Below, piece by piece: positions 17,327-26,000 of a stretch of DNA of 64,000 bases. The DNA is from Tractidigestivibacter scatoligenes (GTDB taxonomy: Bacteria; Actinomycetota; Coriobacteriia; Coriobacteriales; Atopobiaceae). The translations under genes and the position numbers were made by a program. Below the pieces are notes generated by a model. That model saw nothing but the letters and a program-made list of their open reading frames with translations, ran no database searches and was not told the origin of the DNA. Position 1 is the first letter of the stretch, and each line of letters begins with the position of its first letter. The DNA lies in assembly GCF_001494635.1 (NCBI RefSeq), contig NZ_LOJF01000010.1, positions 248,001 to 312,000 on the forward strand, given 5' to 3'.

Positions 17327-19852
17327 ATGCACTTCCCCAACTTTCGAGATACGCATTCCGTGCCAGAGCTCCTGGCGCCAGCCGGCGGGCCAGAGGCGTT
17401 CAACGCTGCGCTTGCAGCCGGCGCCGACGCCATCTACTGCGGCTTGGGCAACAGCTTCAACGCCCGCCGCGGCGCTCACAACTTCACCGACGAGACCTTT
17501 GGCGAGGCGTGCCGCCGCGCGCACCTTGCCGGCGCTCGCGTCTACGTGACGGTGAACATCGCCGTTGCCACGCGCGAGATCCCGCAGGTGCTCGAGCTCA
17601 TCCGCCGGGCCTGGCTGCTGGGAGCGGACGCCTTCATCATCCAGGACTGGGGGCTTCTCGCCGAGGTGCGTCGCAGCTGGCCGCAGATTGAGTGCCACGT
17701 CTCCACCCAGGCAAACGTGCACGACGCCCGTGGTACCGCCTGGTGCCGCGAGCTGGGCGTGGGCCGCGTGACGCTCTCGCGCGAGCTCTCGCTCGACGAG
17801 ATGCGCACCATCGCGAAGGAGGGCGTGGAGCTTGAGGCCTTTGGACACGGGGCACTGTGCTTCTGCTACTCCGGCGTGTGCATGATGAGCTCGCTTGCCG
17901 GCGGGCGCTCGGCCAACCGAGGCCTCTGCGCGCAGCCTTGCCGTCTGCCATATGACCTGGTGGACGAGGAGGGCCACGCAATCGAGGCTCCCGGTCGCAC
18001 GCGGCCCCTCTGCCCCAAGGACTATTGCGTTGTTGATGATCTTCCCCAGCTGCGTGACGCGGGCGTGGCCTCTCTCAAGGTTGAGGGGCGCATGAAGTCG
18101 CCAGACTACGTGTACGCCGTGATCTCTGCGTACCGTTCGGCGCTCGACGCGCTTGGCGCCGGTGGCGAGAAGGACTCGCGCGCCGACGCTGCGCGCCACC
18201 GCACGTTGCGCCGCGTCTTCAACCGCGACTTCACTGACGCCTACCTATGGGGCCGCTCCGGCGACGAGATGATGAGCTACGAGCGCTCCAACAACCGCGG
18301 CGAGCTGGTGGGCGAGGTCGTCTCGTCTCGCAAGCTGGAGGACACGCTGGTGCGGCGCGGCGGCTCGGATGGCGGGCGCGAGCGCATGCGGCGCCTCACC
18401 CGCGCGGACGTGGAGATTCGCCTTGACCAGCCGGTGGGGGAGGGCGACCTGCTCGAGCTGCGGCCGCTGGATGACCCCTCGCAGTTCCTCACCGTGCGCG
18501 CCGAGCGCGCGGCCGTAGCCGGCGAGACGATCACCTGCCGCGCTTCTCGGCCCATACCGGCTGGCGCGGTGGTGCGCGTGATTCGCTCGCAGGCGGCGAT
18601 GGACGCCGCTGCGCGTGTCTCGGGGCTGGACGTGCCGCGTCGCCGTCCCGTCACCGTGAGCGTGCGGGCGCGCCTGGGCGAGCCCTTCTCGGTGACGCTT
18701 GCCTGCGCGGACGGGAGCGCCGTTGCCACGACTGAGGGCTTTGTGATGGAGCCTGCCCGCACCAAGGCTGTGACCAGGGAGGACCTTATCGAGCACGTGG
18801 GTCGCATGGGGCAGAGCCCCTTCGAGCCCGTCTCGTTTGAGGTGCAGATGGACGAGGGCGCAGGCATGGGATTCTCGGCCGTGCACAAGGTACGCGCACA
18901 GGCATGCGAGGCGCTTGAGCAGCAGATTCTTGCTCCGTACGATGCGCGCGCGGAGCGGCTTGCCGTTGCGCCCTCGGCACGCGGCGTGGCCGGGCGCCTG
19001 GCAGAGGTGCGCGAGAAGGACGGCCTTGCCGCGCCGGATGCGTGGACAAGGCCCGCGCCGGAGGCCTGTGCGCTGGTTGCTTCCGCCGAGGCGGCACGCT
19101 CTGCGTTTGACGCCGGTGCCACGCGCGTCTACGCGACGGCAGACGCGCTTGCGGATGGCGCCGCGTGGCCGGAGGGCGTGATTCCCTGGCTTGACGAGGT
19201 GTGCCGCGAGGGCGACCACGCACGTCTCGACCCCTGGGTGGGCGCCGGGCAGCCCGTGGGTGTGGGCAACGTCTCCGAGCTGGCGCTCGCCGCATCGCGC
19301 GGGGCGCTGGCCGAGATTCGCACCTGCATTCCTGTACACAACGAGAGCTGCCTTGTGGCACTCGAGGAGGCGGGGGCAGCGGGCTTCTGGCTCTCGCCCG
19401 AGCTCACGCTTGAGGAGGTCTGCGCACTGGCGGGGGCTGCCTCCGTGCCGGTAGGACTTGTGGTCTCCGGACGCGCCCGCGCCATGACCAGCGAGCACTG
19501 CGTGTTGCAGGCCGCCGGCCGCTGCATCCATGACTGCCCTAACTGCGAGCTGCGCCGCCGGCGCCTCTCGCTGCGCGACATCGACGGCAACCTCCTGCCG
19601 GTGCGCACGGACGTCCATGGGCGCTCGCGCATCTGGGCGGCGCACCCGCTGGATGCAACTCCGCAGGCAGACGCCCTTGTCGCAGCTGGCGTCACGCGCC
19701 TTATGGCCGATGCCACGCTCCTCTCGCCCGAGGAGTGCGCGTTTGCCGTCGAGCGCGTGGTGCGCGCGCTTGCCGCCGCGGCGGCGGGGAAGCGGCCTGC
19801 TCCTCGTGTGCAGGGCGCAACCTCCGGGCATCTTTTCACGGGCATTGGGTAA
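17327..19852 (+). CDS. U32 peptidase-family protein with DUF3656 (RlhA/TrhP-like RNA hydroxylation)
   Basis: The 841-residue protein begins MHFPNFRDTHSVPELLAPAG at ATG 17327, with AAGAGG five bases upstream. Residues about 12-330 form the U32 domain, including the family signature LEAFGHGALCFCYSGVCMMSS with its cysteine cluster (GLCAQPC). A DUF3656-like central region and a C-terminal U32-like repeat with another cysteine pair (GRCIHDCPNC) follow. E. coli relatives RlhA and TrhP hydroxylate 23S rRNA C2501 or tRNA U34, so an RNA-modifying role is more likely than proteolysis. It lies between tyrS and a NifU-domain gene, in keeping with an Fe-S requirement. Confidence 0.85.
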   Translation: MHFPNFRDTHSVPELLAPAGGPEAFNAALAAGADAIYCGLGNSFNARRGAHNFTDETFGEACRRAHLAGARVYVTVNIAVATREIPQVLELIRRAWLLGADAFIIQDWGLLAEVRRSWPQIECHVSTQANVHDARGTAWCRELGVGRVTLSRELSLDEMRTIAKEGVELEAFGHGALCFCYSGVCMMSSLAGGRSANRGLCAQPCRLPYDLVDEEGHAIEAPGRTRPLCPKDYCVVDDLPQLRDAGVASLKVEGRMKSPDYVYAVISAYRSALDALGAGGEKDSRADAARHRTLRRVFNRDFTDAYLWGRSGDEMMSYERSNNRGELVGEVVSSRKLEDTLVRRGGSDGGRERMRRLTRADVEIRLDQPVGEGDLLELRPLDDPSQFLTVRAERAAVAGETITCRASRPIPAGAVVRVIRSQAAMDAAARVSGLDVPRRRPVTVSVRARLGEPFSVTLACADGSAVATTEGFVMEPARTKAVTREDLIEHVGRMGQSPFEPVSFEVQMDEGAGMGFSAVHKVRAQACEALEQQILAPYDARAERLAVAPSARGVAGRLAEVREKDGLAAPDAWTRPAPEACALVASAEAARSAFDAGATRVYATADALADGAAWPEGVIPWLDEVCREGDHARLDPWVGAGQPVGVGNVSELALAASRGALAEIRTCIPVHNESCLVALEEAGAAGFWLSPELTLEEVCALAGAASVPVGLVVSGRARAMTSEHCVLQAAGRCIHDCPNCELRRRRLSLRDIDGNLLPVRTDVHGRSRIWAAHPLDATPQADALVAAGVTRLMADATLLSPEECAFAVERVVRALAAAAAGKRPAPRVQGATSGHLFTGIG

Positions 19853-19950
19853 TATGTCACCTTGTAACCCATCATTGCGCTAGGAATTCGCACATCGTGA
19901 GTTCGAGCGAGACTACAGGCGCGGGGGCACCCGCGCGGGAGGAGAGGACC

Positions 19951-20250
19951 ATGGCAGAGAACGAGACCCCCAGCACCGAGCAGACCGCTGGCGACCAGGC
20001 GGCCGAGGCCAAGCCGGTGCTCAACCGCAAGCTTCTGTCCGAGACCATCGACATCATCCGCCAGAGCCTGCAGGCCGACGGCGGCGACATTGCCCTTATC
20101 GACTGCACCGACGACGGCGTGGTGACCCTCGAGATGCAGGGCGCCTGTGCTGGCTGCCCGCTCTCGACCTACGACATGTCCGAGGGCATCGAGCGCATCC
20201 TCAAGGAGCACGTGCCTGGCGTCACCCGCGTGCAGCCTGCGGTTCTCTAG
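19951..20250 (+). CDS. NifU C-terminal domain Fe-S scaffold protein
   Basis: The 99-residue protein has an acidic leader of about 30 residues and then a complete NifU domain: IRQSLQADGGDIALIDC, VTLEMQGACAGCPLSTYDM and ILKEHVPGVTRVQPAV. The CxxC (GACAGCPLS) binds a transient Fe-S cluster for delivery to target proteins. ATG 19951 has GGAGGAGAGGACC upstream, which excludes the longer open frame. It sits 98 bases after the U32 gene, whose cysteine motif may be a client. Confidence 0.9.
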   Translation: MAENETPSTEQTAGDQAAEAKPVLNRKLLSETIDIIRQSLQADGGDIALIDCTDDGVVTLEMQGACAGCPLSTYDMSEGIERILKEHVPGVTRVQPAVL

Positions 20251-20265
20251 GCCGGGTGCTGCCCC

Positions 20266-21114
20266 GTGTGGCTGAACGACTTCTACCACTCGCTGAATCC
20301 CATCGTGTTCACGCTTGGACCCTTCCAGGTGCGCTGGTATGGCATCGCGTACCTGGCGGGGTTCGTGTGCGCGGGGCTGGTGATTGCGCGCGTGGCCAGG
20401 CGCTGGAAGCTTGACCTTTCCACCGACGACGTCCTCTCGGTGATGATTGACGTCGCCGTGGGCGTCATTGTGGGCGCGCGCGTCTTCTACGTGGTGTTCT
20501 ACGGCGCGGGGTACTACCTCGAGCATCCGCTCGAGATCTTCGCCCTCAACCAGGGCGGCATGAGCTTCCACGGCGGGCTGGTGGGCGCCCTTGTCGGCGG
20601 CACCATCGCGTGCAAGCGTTGGAAGCTCTCGGTGCTCACGGTGGCCGACCTCGCCGCCATTGGCGCGCCTATCGGGCTATTCTTTGGCCGCTGCGCCAAC
20701 TTCGTGAACGGCGAGCTGTGGGGCAAGGAGACGTCGCTGCCGTGGGGCGTGATGTTCCCCACTGGCGGTGCGGTGTATCGGCACCCCTCGCAGCTCTACG
20801 AGGCCCTGCTCGAGGGCGTGGTGCTGTTCTGCGTTCTGTTTCGGCTGTCGAGGCGTCAGCCGGCGAGGCCGCAGGGCACCTTCATAGGGACGTTTCTCAT
20901 GCTGTACGGCGTGTTTAGGTTTCTCATCGAGTTCGTGCGGCTGCCGGATGCACAGCTGGGATATCTTCTCGGCACCGGCTGGCTCACGATGGGCCAGGTC
21001 CTGAGCCTGCCGCTTGTGGTGGCGGGGGCTGTGGTGCTGGTGCTGGCCTCGCGGAACAATCGTCCGCAGGTGGGGCACCTCGACGCCGCGACGGATGACG
21101 TCGCGGCGGCGTAG
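20266..21114 (+). CDS. lgt: Prolipoprotein diacylglyceryl transferase
   Basis: Lgt adds diacylglycerol to the lipobox Cys of lipoproteins at the membrane. The 282-residue protein has seven hydrophobic segments and the signature FFGRCANFVNGELWG (about 140-154), which holds the key Arg, Asn and Glu. It also has YGIAYLAGF near the N-terminus and YRHPSQLYEALLEG. Start is GTG 20266, 15 bases after the NifU stop, with only a weak Shine-Dalgarno, so translation may be coupled. Confidence 0.94.
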   Translation: MWLNDFYHSLNPIVFTLGPFQVRWYGIAYLAGFVCAGLVIARVARRWKLDLSTDDVLSVMIDVAVGVIVGARVFYVVFYGAGYYLEHPLEIFALNQGGMSFHGGLVGALVGGTIACKRWKLSVLTVADLAAIGAPIGLFFGRCANFVNGELWGKETSLPWGVMFPTGGAVYRHPSQLYEALLEGVVLFCVLFRLSRRQPARPQGTFIGTFLMLYGVFRFLIEFVRLPDAQLGYLLGTGWLTMGQVLSLPLVVAGAVVLVLASRNNRPQVGHLDAATDDVAAA

Positions 21115-21145
21115 CGGCGCGCCGGGGCGGGGCGCCGGGCCCCGC

Positions 21146-21212
21146 CACACATTCGGGCGCGAATCTGTATCCCGCGCAGGTCGATACACGTTCGGGCAAC
21201 GAATCTGTATCG
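21146..21212. repeat. Double-palindrome element family B, copy 1
   Basis: A 67-bp unit with two imperfect hairpins, CACATTCG...CGAATCTGTATC and GATACACGTTCG...CGAATCTGTATC, joined by CCGCGCAGGTC. It is one of five copies in the window. Confidence 0.8.
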
Positions 21213-21230
21213 CGAGAGGCCGGGGGCTGC

Positions 21231-21297
21231 CACACATTCGGACACGAATCTGTATCCCGCGCAGGTCGATACACGTTCGGGCAACGAATCTGTATCG
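21231..21297. repeat. Double-palindrome element family B, copy 2
   Basis: Direct repeat of copy 1 at an 85-bp interval, identical at 65 of 67 positions. The two lie between lgt and the second nuclease-like gene. Confidence 0.8.
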
Positions 21298-21640
21298 GCT
21301 GAGGCCATCGCCAGGCTCTTGTCTGTGGCTCTCCCAGAATCTGCGTGTTGAAACCTGCCGCATATGACCGCGACGCGGTGTGCACGCCTAGAACAGCAAA
21401 TCTTTGATGCTCGTTCCCTTCACGTTGTCTTCATATCTCACACGTGCTCTGAACTGGGCATTTCCCGTGGCGATCACGATACGCTGCAAGCGAGGATAAC
21501 TGGAAGCCCGAAAAACGCACCCACGTTTTCCTGCGCAAACCCCGTGTGCTGCAAGTTGGCTGTCTGGCACGTGCAAGAACCCTGTCGGCCTTTCTCGGAA
21601 ACTTGATCGCTCGCCTGGCAAGTGCCCATATGCTTGGGCC
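21298..21640. other. Gap upstream of nuclease-like paralog 2
   Basis: About 340 bases without a supported gene. Short open frames on both strands lack ribosome sites. It presumably holds the promoter of the gene at 21641. Confidence 0.5.
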
Positions 21641-22585
21641 ATGGCAATCTATTTGGGACATACCACGGCTCTTGAGTACTGGCGCATCCACGACTGGCCG
21701 CCGGCGGGTGCGCCGGGGCCGGTTCGAATAGCTCGGCTTGGCTCGACCAACTCCTCGGAAAGGCAAGCAGCTGCCTTGGCTCCGTCGGTCATGGGGCTCA
21801 CGACTCCTTGGGAAGTGCTCGTCAATAGTTCTGCTCGGCGCAACTGCACCTCTCTAGCAAGTCTCCGTTTCTGGAAGTGGGGAGGATTATTCCTACCGAT
21901 TGGCAATGACGTCTTTGTTGCGTCTCCCGAGGACACGATTCTCCAGCTTTCACATGACTTTGACTTCCTCGAGCTGCTTCTTCTTAGCTACGAGCTCTGC
22001 GGCTCGTACCGCTTTCCGGTGCAAGGAGAAGAAACAACTTATGGACGCCCCGTCTGCTTGACGCCCGTATCGCTGCAGCGCGCGTTGGATGGGCGAGAAG
22101 GGATGCATGGCATAAAGAAAGTCCGTCTGACGTTGCGGTACTTGCTGCCAAGGTCTGCTTCCCCAATGGAGTCGGTGTTGGTACTCGTGCTCACCCTGCC
22201 CCCGCGTCTGGGCGGGTACGGATTCCCTGCGCCGGAGCTCAATATGCGCTGCTACGTCGATGAGTGCGGGATAACGTATTACATACCAGACCTCTGGTGG
22301 CGATATCGGAACGTGGTTCTGGAGTACTTTGGCGGGCGAGACCACACGGAGCTGCACGACATGGTGTCCGACAATCTGCGACGGAACGATCTGCTCGACA
22401 ATGGGCAGCAGGTACTGGTTGCCGTGTATGAGCACCTGATCAACGGGGCGAGCATGGATCACCTGGCGGTGCAACTGTCTCATCAGCTTGGGCTTGGCGA
22501 GATTGACATGTCGCGAGAGGCGCGGGAGCGTCGGCGCGAGCTGAGGACTGAGCTTCTACGCTGGGAGGGCGGCCTGCCCCGGTAG
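21641..22585 (+). CDS. Uncharacterised protein with DUF559/Vsr-like endonuclease core (paralog 2)
   Basis: The 314-residue protein is a diverged paralog of the product of 7238-8404. Both share an H-x-[ST]-A...W block near the N-terminus (GHTTALEYW), V(A)SP..T.LQ, E(L)CGSYR and SPMESVLVLVLTLPPRLGGYG. The nuclease-like core has D217, E228 in LEYFGGRDH and H235, with the same D-to-E and E-to-H spacings (11 and 7) as paralog 1. Upstream ribosome site is weak. Inverted pairs of family B repeats lie on each side (21146-21297 and 22637-22803). Function is unknown; toxin, repair nicking enzyme or repeat-processing nuclease are all possible. Confidence 0.65.
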   Translation: MAIYLGHTTALEYWRIHDWPPAGAPGPVRIARLGSTNSSERQAAALAPSVMGLTTPWEVLVNSSARRNCTSLASLRFWKWGGLFLPIGNDVFVASPEDTILQLSHDFDFLELLLLSYELCGSYRFPVQGEETTYGRPVCLTPVSLQRALDGREGMHGIKKVRLTLRYLLPRSASPMESVLVLVLTLPPRLGGYGFPAPELNMRCYVDECGITYYIPDLWWRYRNVVLEYFGGRDHTELHDMVSDNLRRNDLLDNGQQVLVAVYEHLINGASMDHLAVQLSHQLGLGEIDMSREARERRRELRTELLRWEGGLPR

Positions 22586-22636
22586 AACGGTGAGAGCGTG
22601 CGGCGGCGGGTTGTCGGGCTGGGCGGGTACGTCCGG

Positions 22637-22705
22637 CGGATACACATTCAGGGTCCGAACGTGTATCGACCTGCGCGGGATACGGCTTCGGGTGCAAATG
22701 TGTGG
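22637..22705. repeat. Double-palindrome element family B, copy 3 (inverted)
   Basis: Reverse-complement relative of copies 1 and 2, sharing the central GTATCGACCTGCGCGGGATA exactly. It begins 52 bases after the stop of the nuclease-like gene. Confidence 0.75.
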
Positions 22706-22735
22706 CAAGCCCCGGCCCCTCGCCCCGGCCGCTCG

Positions 22736-22803
22736 CGATACAGATTCGGGCCCCGAACGTGTATCGACCTGCACGGGATACGGCTTCGGGTACGAATGTG
22801 TTG
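22736..22803. repeat. Double-palindrome element family B, copy 4 (inverted)
   Basis: Second inverted copy, about 98 bases after copy 3. Its central segment differs from copy 3 by one base (CCTGCACGGG). Confidence 0.75.
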
Positions 22804-22854
22804 CGAGGTCGCTGCGCATTGAGGACTGCGAGCGCTTCTCGTCTATACTTCAGG

Positions 22855-23040
22855 CAACATTCAAACCGAGGGCACGGTTTGGGCAGCTGTGAGGCCTGCA
22901 AATGGATCCCGGTTCTACTCCGGGTCAGCAACCAGAACTGTGCTCAGTCGCGCGCGCCGCGTAATCGTTGGCGCTGCGCCATGAGGCTACCGTCGCCACT
23001 CGACGGCCCTGCCTGCCCTCGAGCTCCCAAGGGAGCACAA
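22855..23040 (+). promoter_or_regulatory. Structured leader of the DUF4430/ECF operon, partly cobalamin-riboswitch-like
   Basis: The 5' leader contains a strong hairpin CAAACCG (22862-22868) with CGGTTTG (22875-22881). After it come GCAGCTGTGAGG...GGATCCCGG and CCGGGTCAGCAACCAG. In order, these recall cobalamin riboswitch pieces: the CCGG stem, the CUGUGAGG...GGA segment and the 3' GUCAGGAnACCUG box. The core GCCACUG and GGGAAGGC boxes are not recognisable, so it is either a divergent variant or another structured RNA. The downstream genes encode transcobalamin-like domains, which supports a link. Confidence 0.35.
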
Positions 23041-23056
23041 GACAGGGAGGCGGGGA

Positions 23057-26000
23057 ATGAAACCCACGGAACCCACAACCATGCCTGTGCGACGGCTGTG
23101 CGACCGCATTCTGGCGGTGACGTTGTCGCTGGTCACGGCGGCGTCGATGGTGCCCACGCGAGCGCTTGCCGAGGCCGCGGCGGAGGCGTCGCCGGCAGCG
23201 ACGGCAGCAGCCGCTTCGGCCGAGGCAAGCGCCTCCGATGCCGCGTCGGTCAGCATCTACTCGACCTACCTCACCACCAGCGCAAGCTCCACGAGCGGTA
23301 CCTATGCCTTTGCCGCCTCGGACACGCTGTGGGCATGGGCGCGCGAGAAGGGCTCCGGCACCCCCATCGACCCCGCCACTCTCACCTACCAGTGGCAGGT
23401 CAGCAGCGATAACTCAACCTGGGAAGACATCCCGGGTGCCACCGCGCAGTCCCTCTCGCTTGCAAGCTACGCCGGTCGCTACGTGCGCTGTACGCTCGCA
23501 ACCGCCGACGTCAGCTCCTCGCGCACGACGCGCAGCCGCAACAAGGTGGCTGCTGCCGGTTCGGTCAACCTCGTGAACGTGTCGCTGAGCAACGCCGGCA
23601 AGCTTGCCCCCGGCAACACCATCACCGCTACAGCAAAGGACGCAAGCGGTGCCGACGCCACCTCCAACGCCAGCGTGACCTGGTCGTGGTACGCCAGCGA
23701 CTCGGCGTATGGCACGGGCGAGAAGATCGCAGGCGCCACAACCTCAACGCTTACCGTGACCTCTGACCTTCTCGGCAAGTACGTCTACGCAAGTGCGGAC
23801 GGCGGCTACGGTGCAACCAAGAGCTTGGCAGCGGGCCCCGTGCAAGAGGCCGGCACCGTCATGCTGTACAAGGTGACGGTCGACGCGTCCGGCTCCGCGA
23901 AGGTTGGCCAGACCCTTACCGCCACGGCCTATACCAGCTCCTACACCCAAGCGTCCTCCACGGACGTCGTTCTCTACCAGTGGCAGTGGGCCGCAAGCAA
24001 GACGACAGATGACTCCGCGTTCACCGACATTTCGGGCGCCACCTCTGCCACCTTTACCGTTCCCGAGCAGACCTCTGACGGCACCTCGCTTCTGGGCACG
24101 TACCTGCGCGTCAAGGCAACAAGCGGCAACTCGGTGGTCTCGACCAGCGCGCCTTCCTACTACGGAACCACCGCGACTGACCCGGTGGGACCCGTTGCGC
24201 TTGCGGGCGCCTACGACGTCTCGAGCGTGAAGCTCTCGTCCTCGGCCACAAACGCGCAGGTAGGGGCAACGCTTACGGCGCAGCCTCAGTACGAGAAGAC
24301 CAGCAGCTGGGGTTCGTACGAGACGGACCTGCCCTCGGACGCCAAGCTCACGTGCACCTGGTACGCGGCCGATGACGCGGCGGGCACCAACGCGCGCGAG
24401 CTCACGCCCGAAGACGGCGCCACCGGCGTCACGCTCAAGCTCTCCTCGCCCCTTGAGGGCAAGTACGTGTGGGCAAGCTGCAGTGCGCTCATGGCGTCTG
24501 CCGAGAGCGAGAAGAGCCAGGTCAAGGCTGCAGGTGCGTACGACCTCCACCACATTGTGCTGTCACCCTCGTCGAGTGCGCTTGTCACCGGCGACACTGT
24601 GAAGGCAGTGGTCTACGCCTCGCAGCTTTCTGGCAGCAACGTGGACGTGACCGGCAATGACGGCGTAAGCCTGCAGTGGTACGTCGCCGACACGCCGTCA
24701 GGTGAGTGGCAGCCGCTTGACGGCTGCACGTCCGCAAGCCTGCAGGTTCCGGAAAGTGCAGCGGGAAAGTACCTCAAGGTTGTGGCAACGAGCGGCACGG
24801 CCACTGTTGAAAGTACCTTTGACCAGGCCGTTGTTGGGGCCAACACGCTCGCGGGTGCCGCCGCGCGCCTCAAGAACGAGAACTGGCGCCCCTCTCTCAC
24901 CTATGGCACCGACACCAACGTGAACGACGTGCTTCTCGCCAAGCTGGCAGACGAGGGCGTGGACACTACGGGGCTCGCCGTGCGCGTGAGCAACGTGTCC
25001 TTCTCGGACGCCGACGCCAACGCTACCGTGGGAATCTCCACCGCAGACGCGGACAACGGTGCCATCACGTACTTCTCGTGCGACACCGATAAGGTCTCTA
25101 GCTGGAACATTTCCTCGCTTCAGACGGTGAGCTCGATTACGTTTACGCTCACCCGCGGAGACGAGACCGTAACCTACACCCCCAACCGCACCTTCCAGGT
25201 GCCTTGGGACGAGAACGCCGCGCGCGCCGTGCTCCAGAAGAAGGCCGATGCCATTACGCTTGGCTTTGCTCAGGGCGACTCCGCGGACTCCGTGACGCAG
25301 GCCTTCACGCTGCCCGCAAGCCTGGGCGGTGCCAGTGCAACGTGGACCGCAAGCGACAGCTCCGTGAGAGTATCCGGAGAGAGCTGGGACAGCACGCTCA
25401 CGGCAACGCCCACGCGCGGCTCTTCTGACACGCCAGTCACCCTTACGGCAACCGTGTCCTTCACGGGCTACGGTATGCCCGAGGTCTCGGTGACCAAAGA
25501 CTTCCCGATTACCGTCAAGGCAGACCCAGAGGCGGTGGCTGCAGCTCAGACCGAGCTTGTGGCTAAGGTCGAGAGCAGCTTCGCCTACGACAAGGTGACC
25601 GCTTTCTCCACCGGTGACGTCATCGACCCCACCGCGGTGACTGGCGATCTGCAGCTTCCCACCACGCGCACGCTTGGCGTGGACGGCAAGTACTACGCCG
25701 TTGCGTATAGCAGCAACGATTCTCTCGTCAGCTTCAATGGGTACCACGCAACGGTTGTGCGCCCGCTTGGCACCGCGCGCACCGTTACCATTACCTGCAC
25801 GGTTACCGACAAGTCAAACCCCGAGATAACCTCATCGAAGTCGCTAGAGTTCACGCTCTCTCCCGTGAGCGAGCAGGAGATTGACGCGGCGGTTTCGCTT
25901 ATGGAGAAGGCCAAGGCGGGGTATGCCCTGGCGCTCCTTGACGGACAAGACGCCAGCAACGTGACAGGTAACCTGCGAAGTTTCCTGGGCGCCTACGAGG

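Noticed and set aside
18245-19831. Minus-strand open frame of 528 codons over the U32 gene
   Set aside because: Antisense artefact in GC-rich DNA; the + strand product has clear family motifs.
22855-23040. Canonical cobalamin riboswitch
   Set aside because: Core boxes GCCACUG and GGGAAGGC are not found, so only a partial resemblance is claimed.
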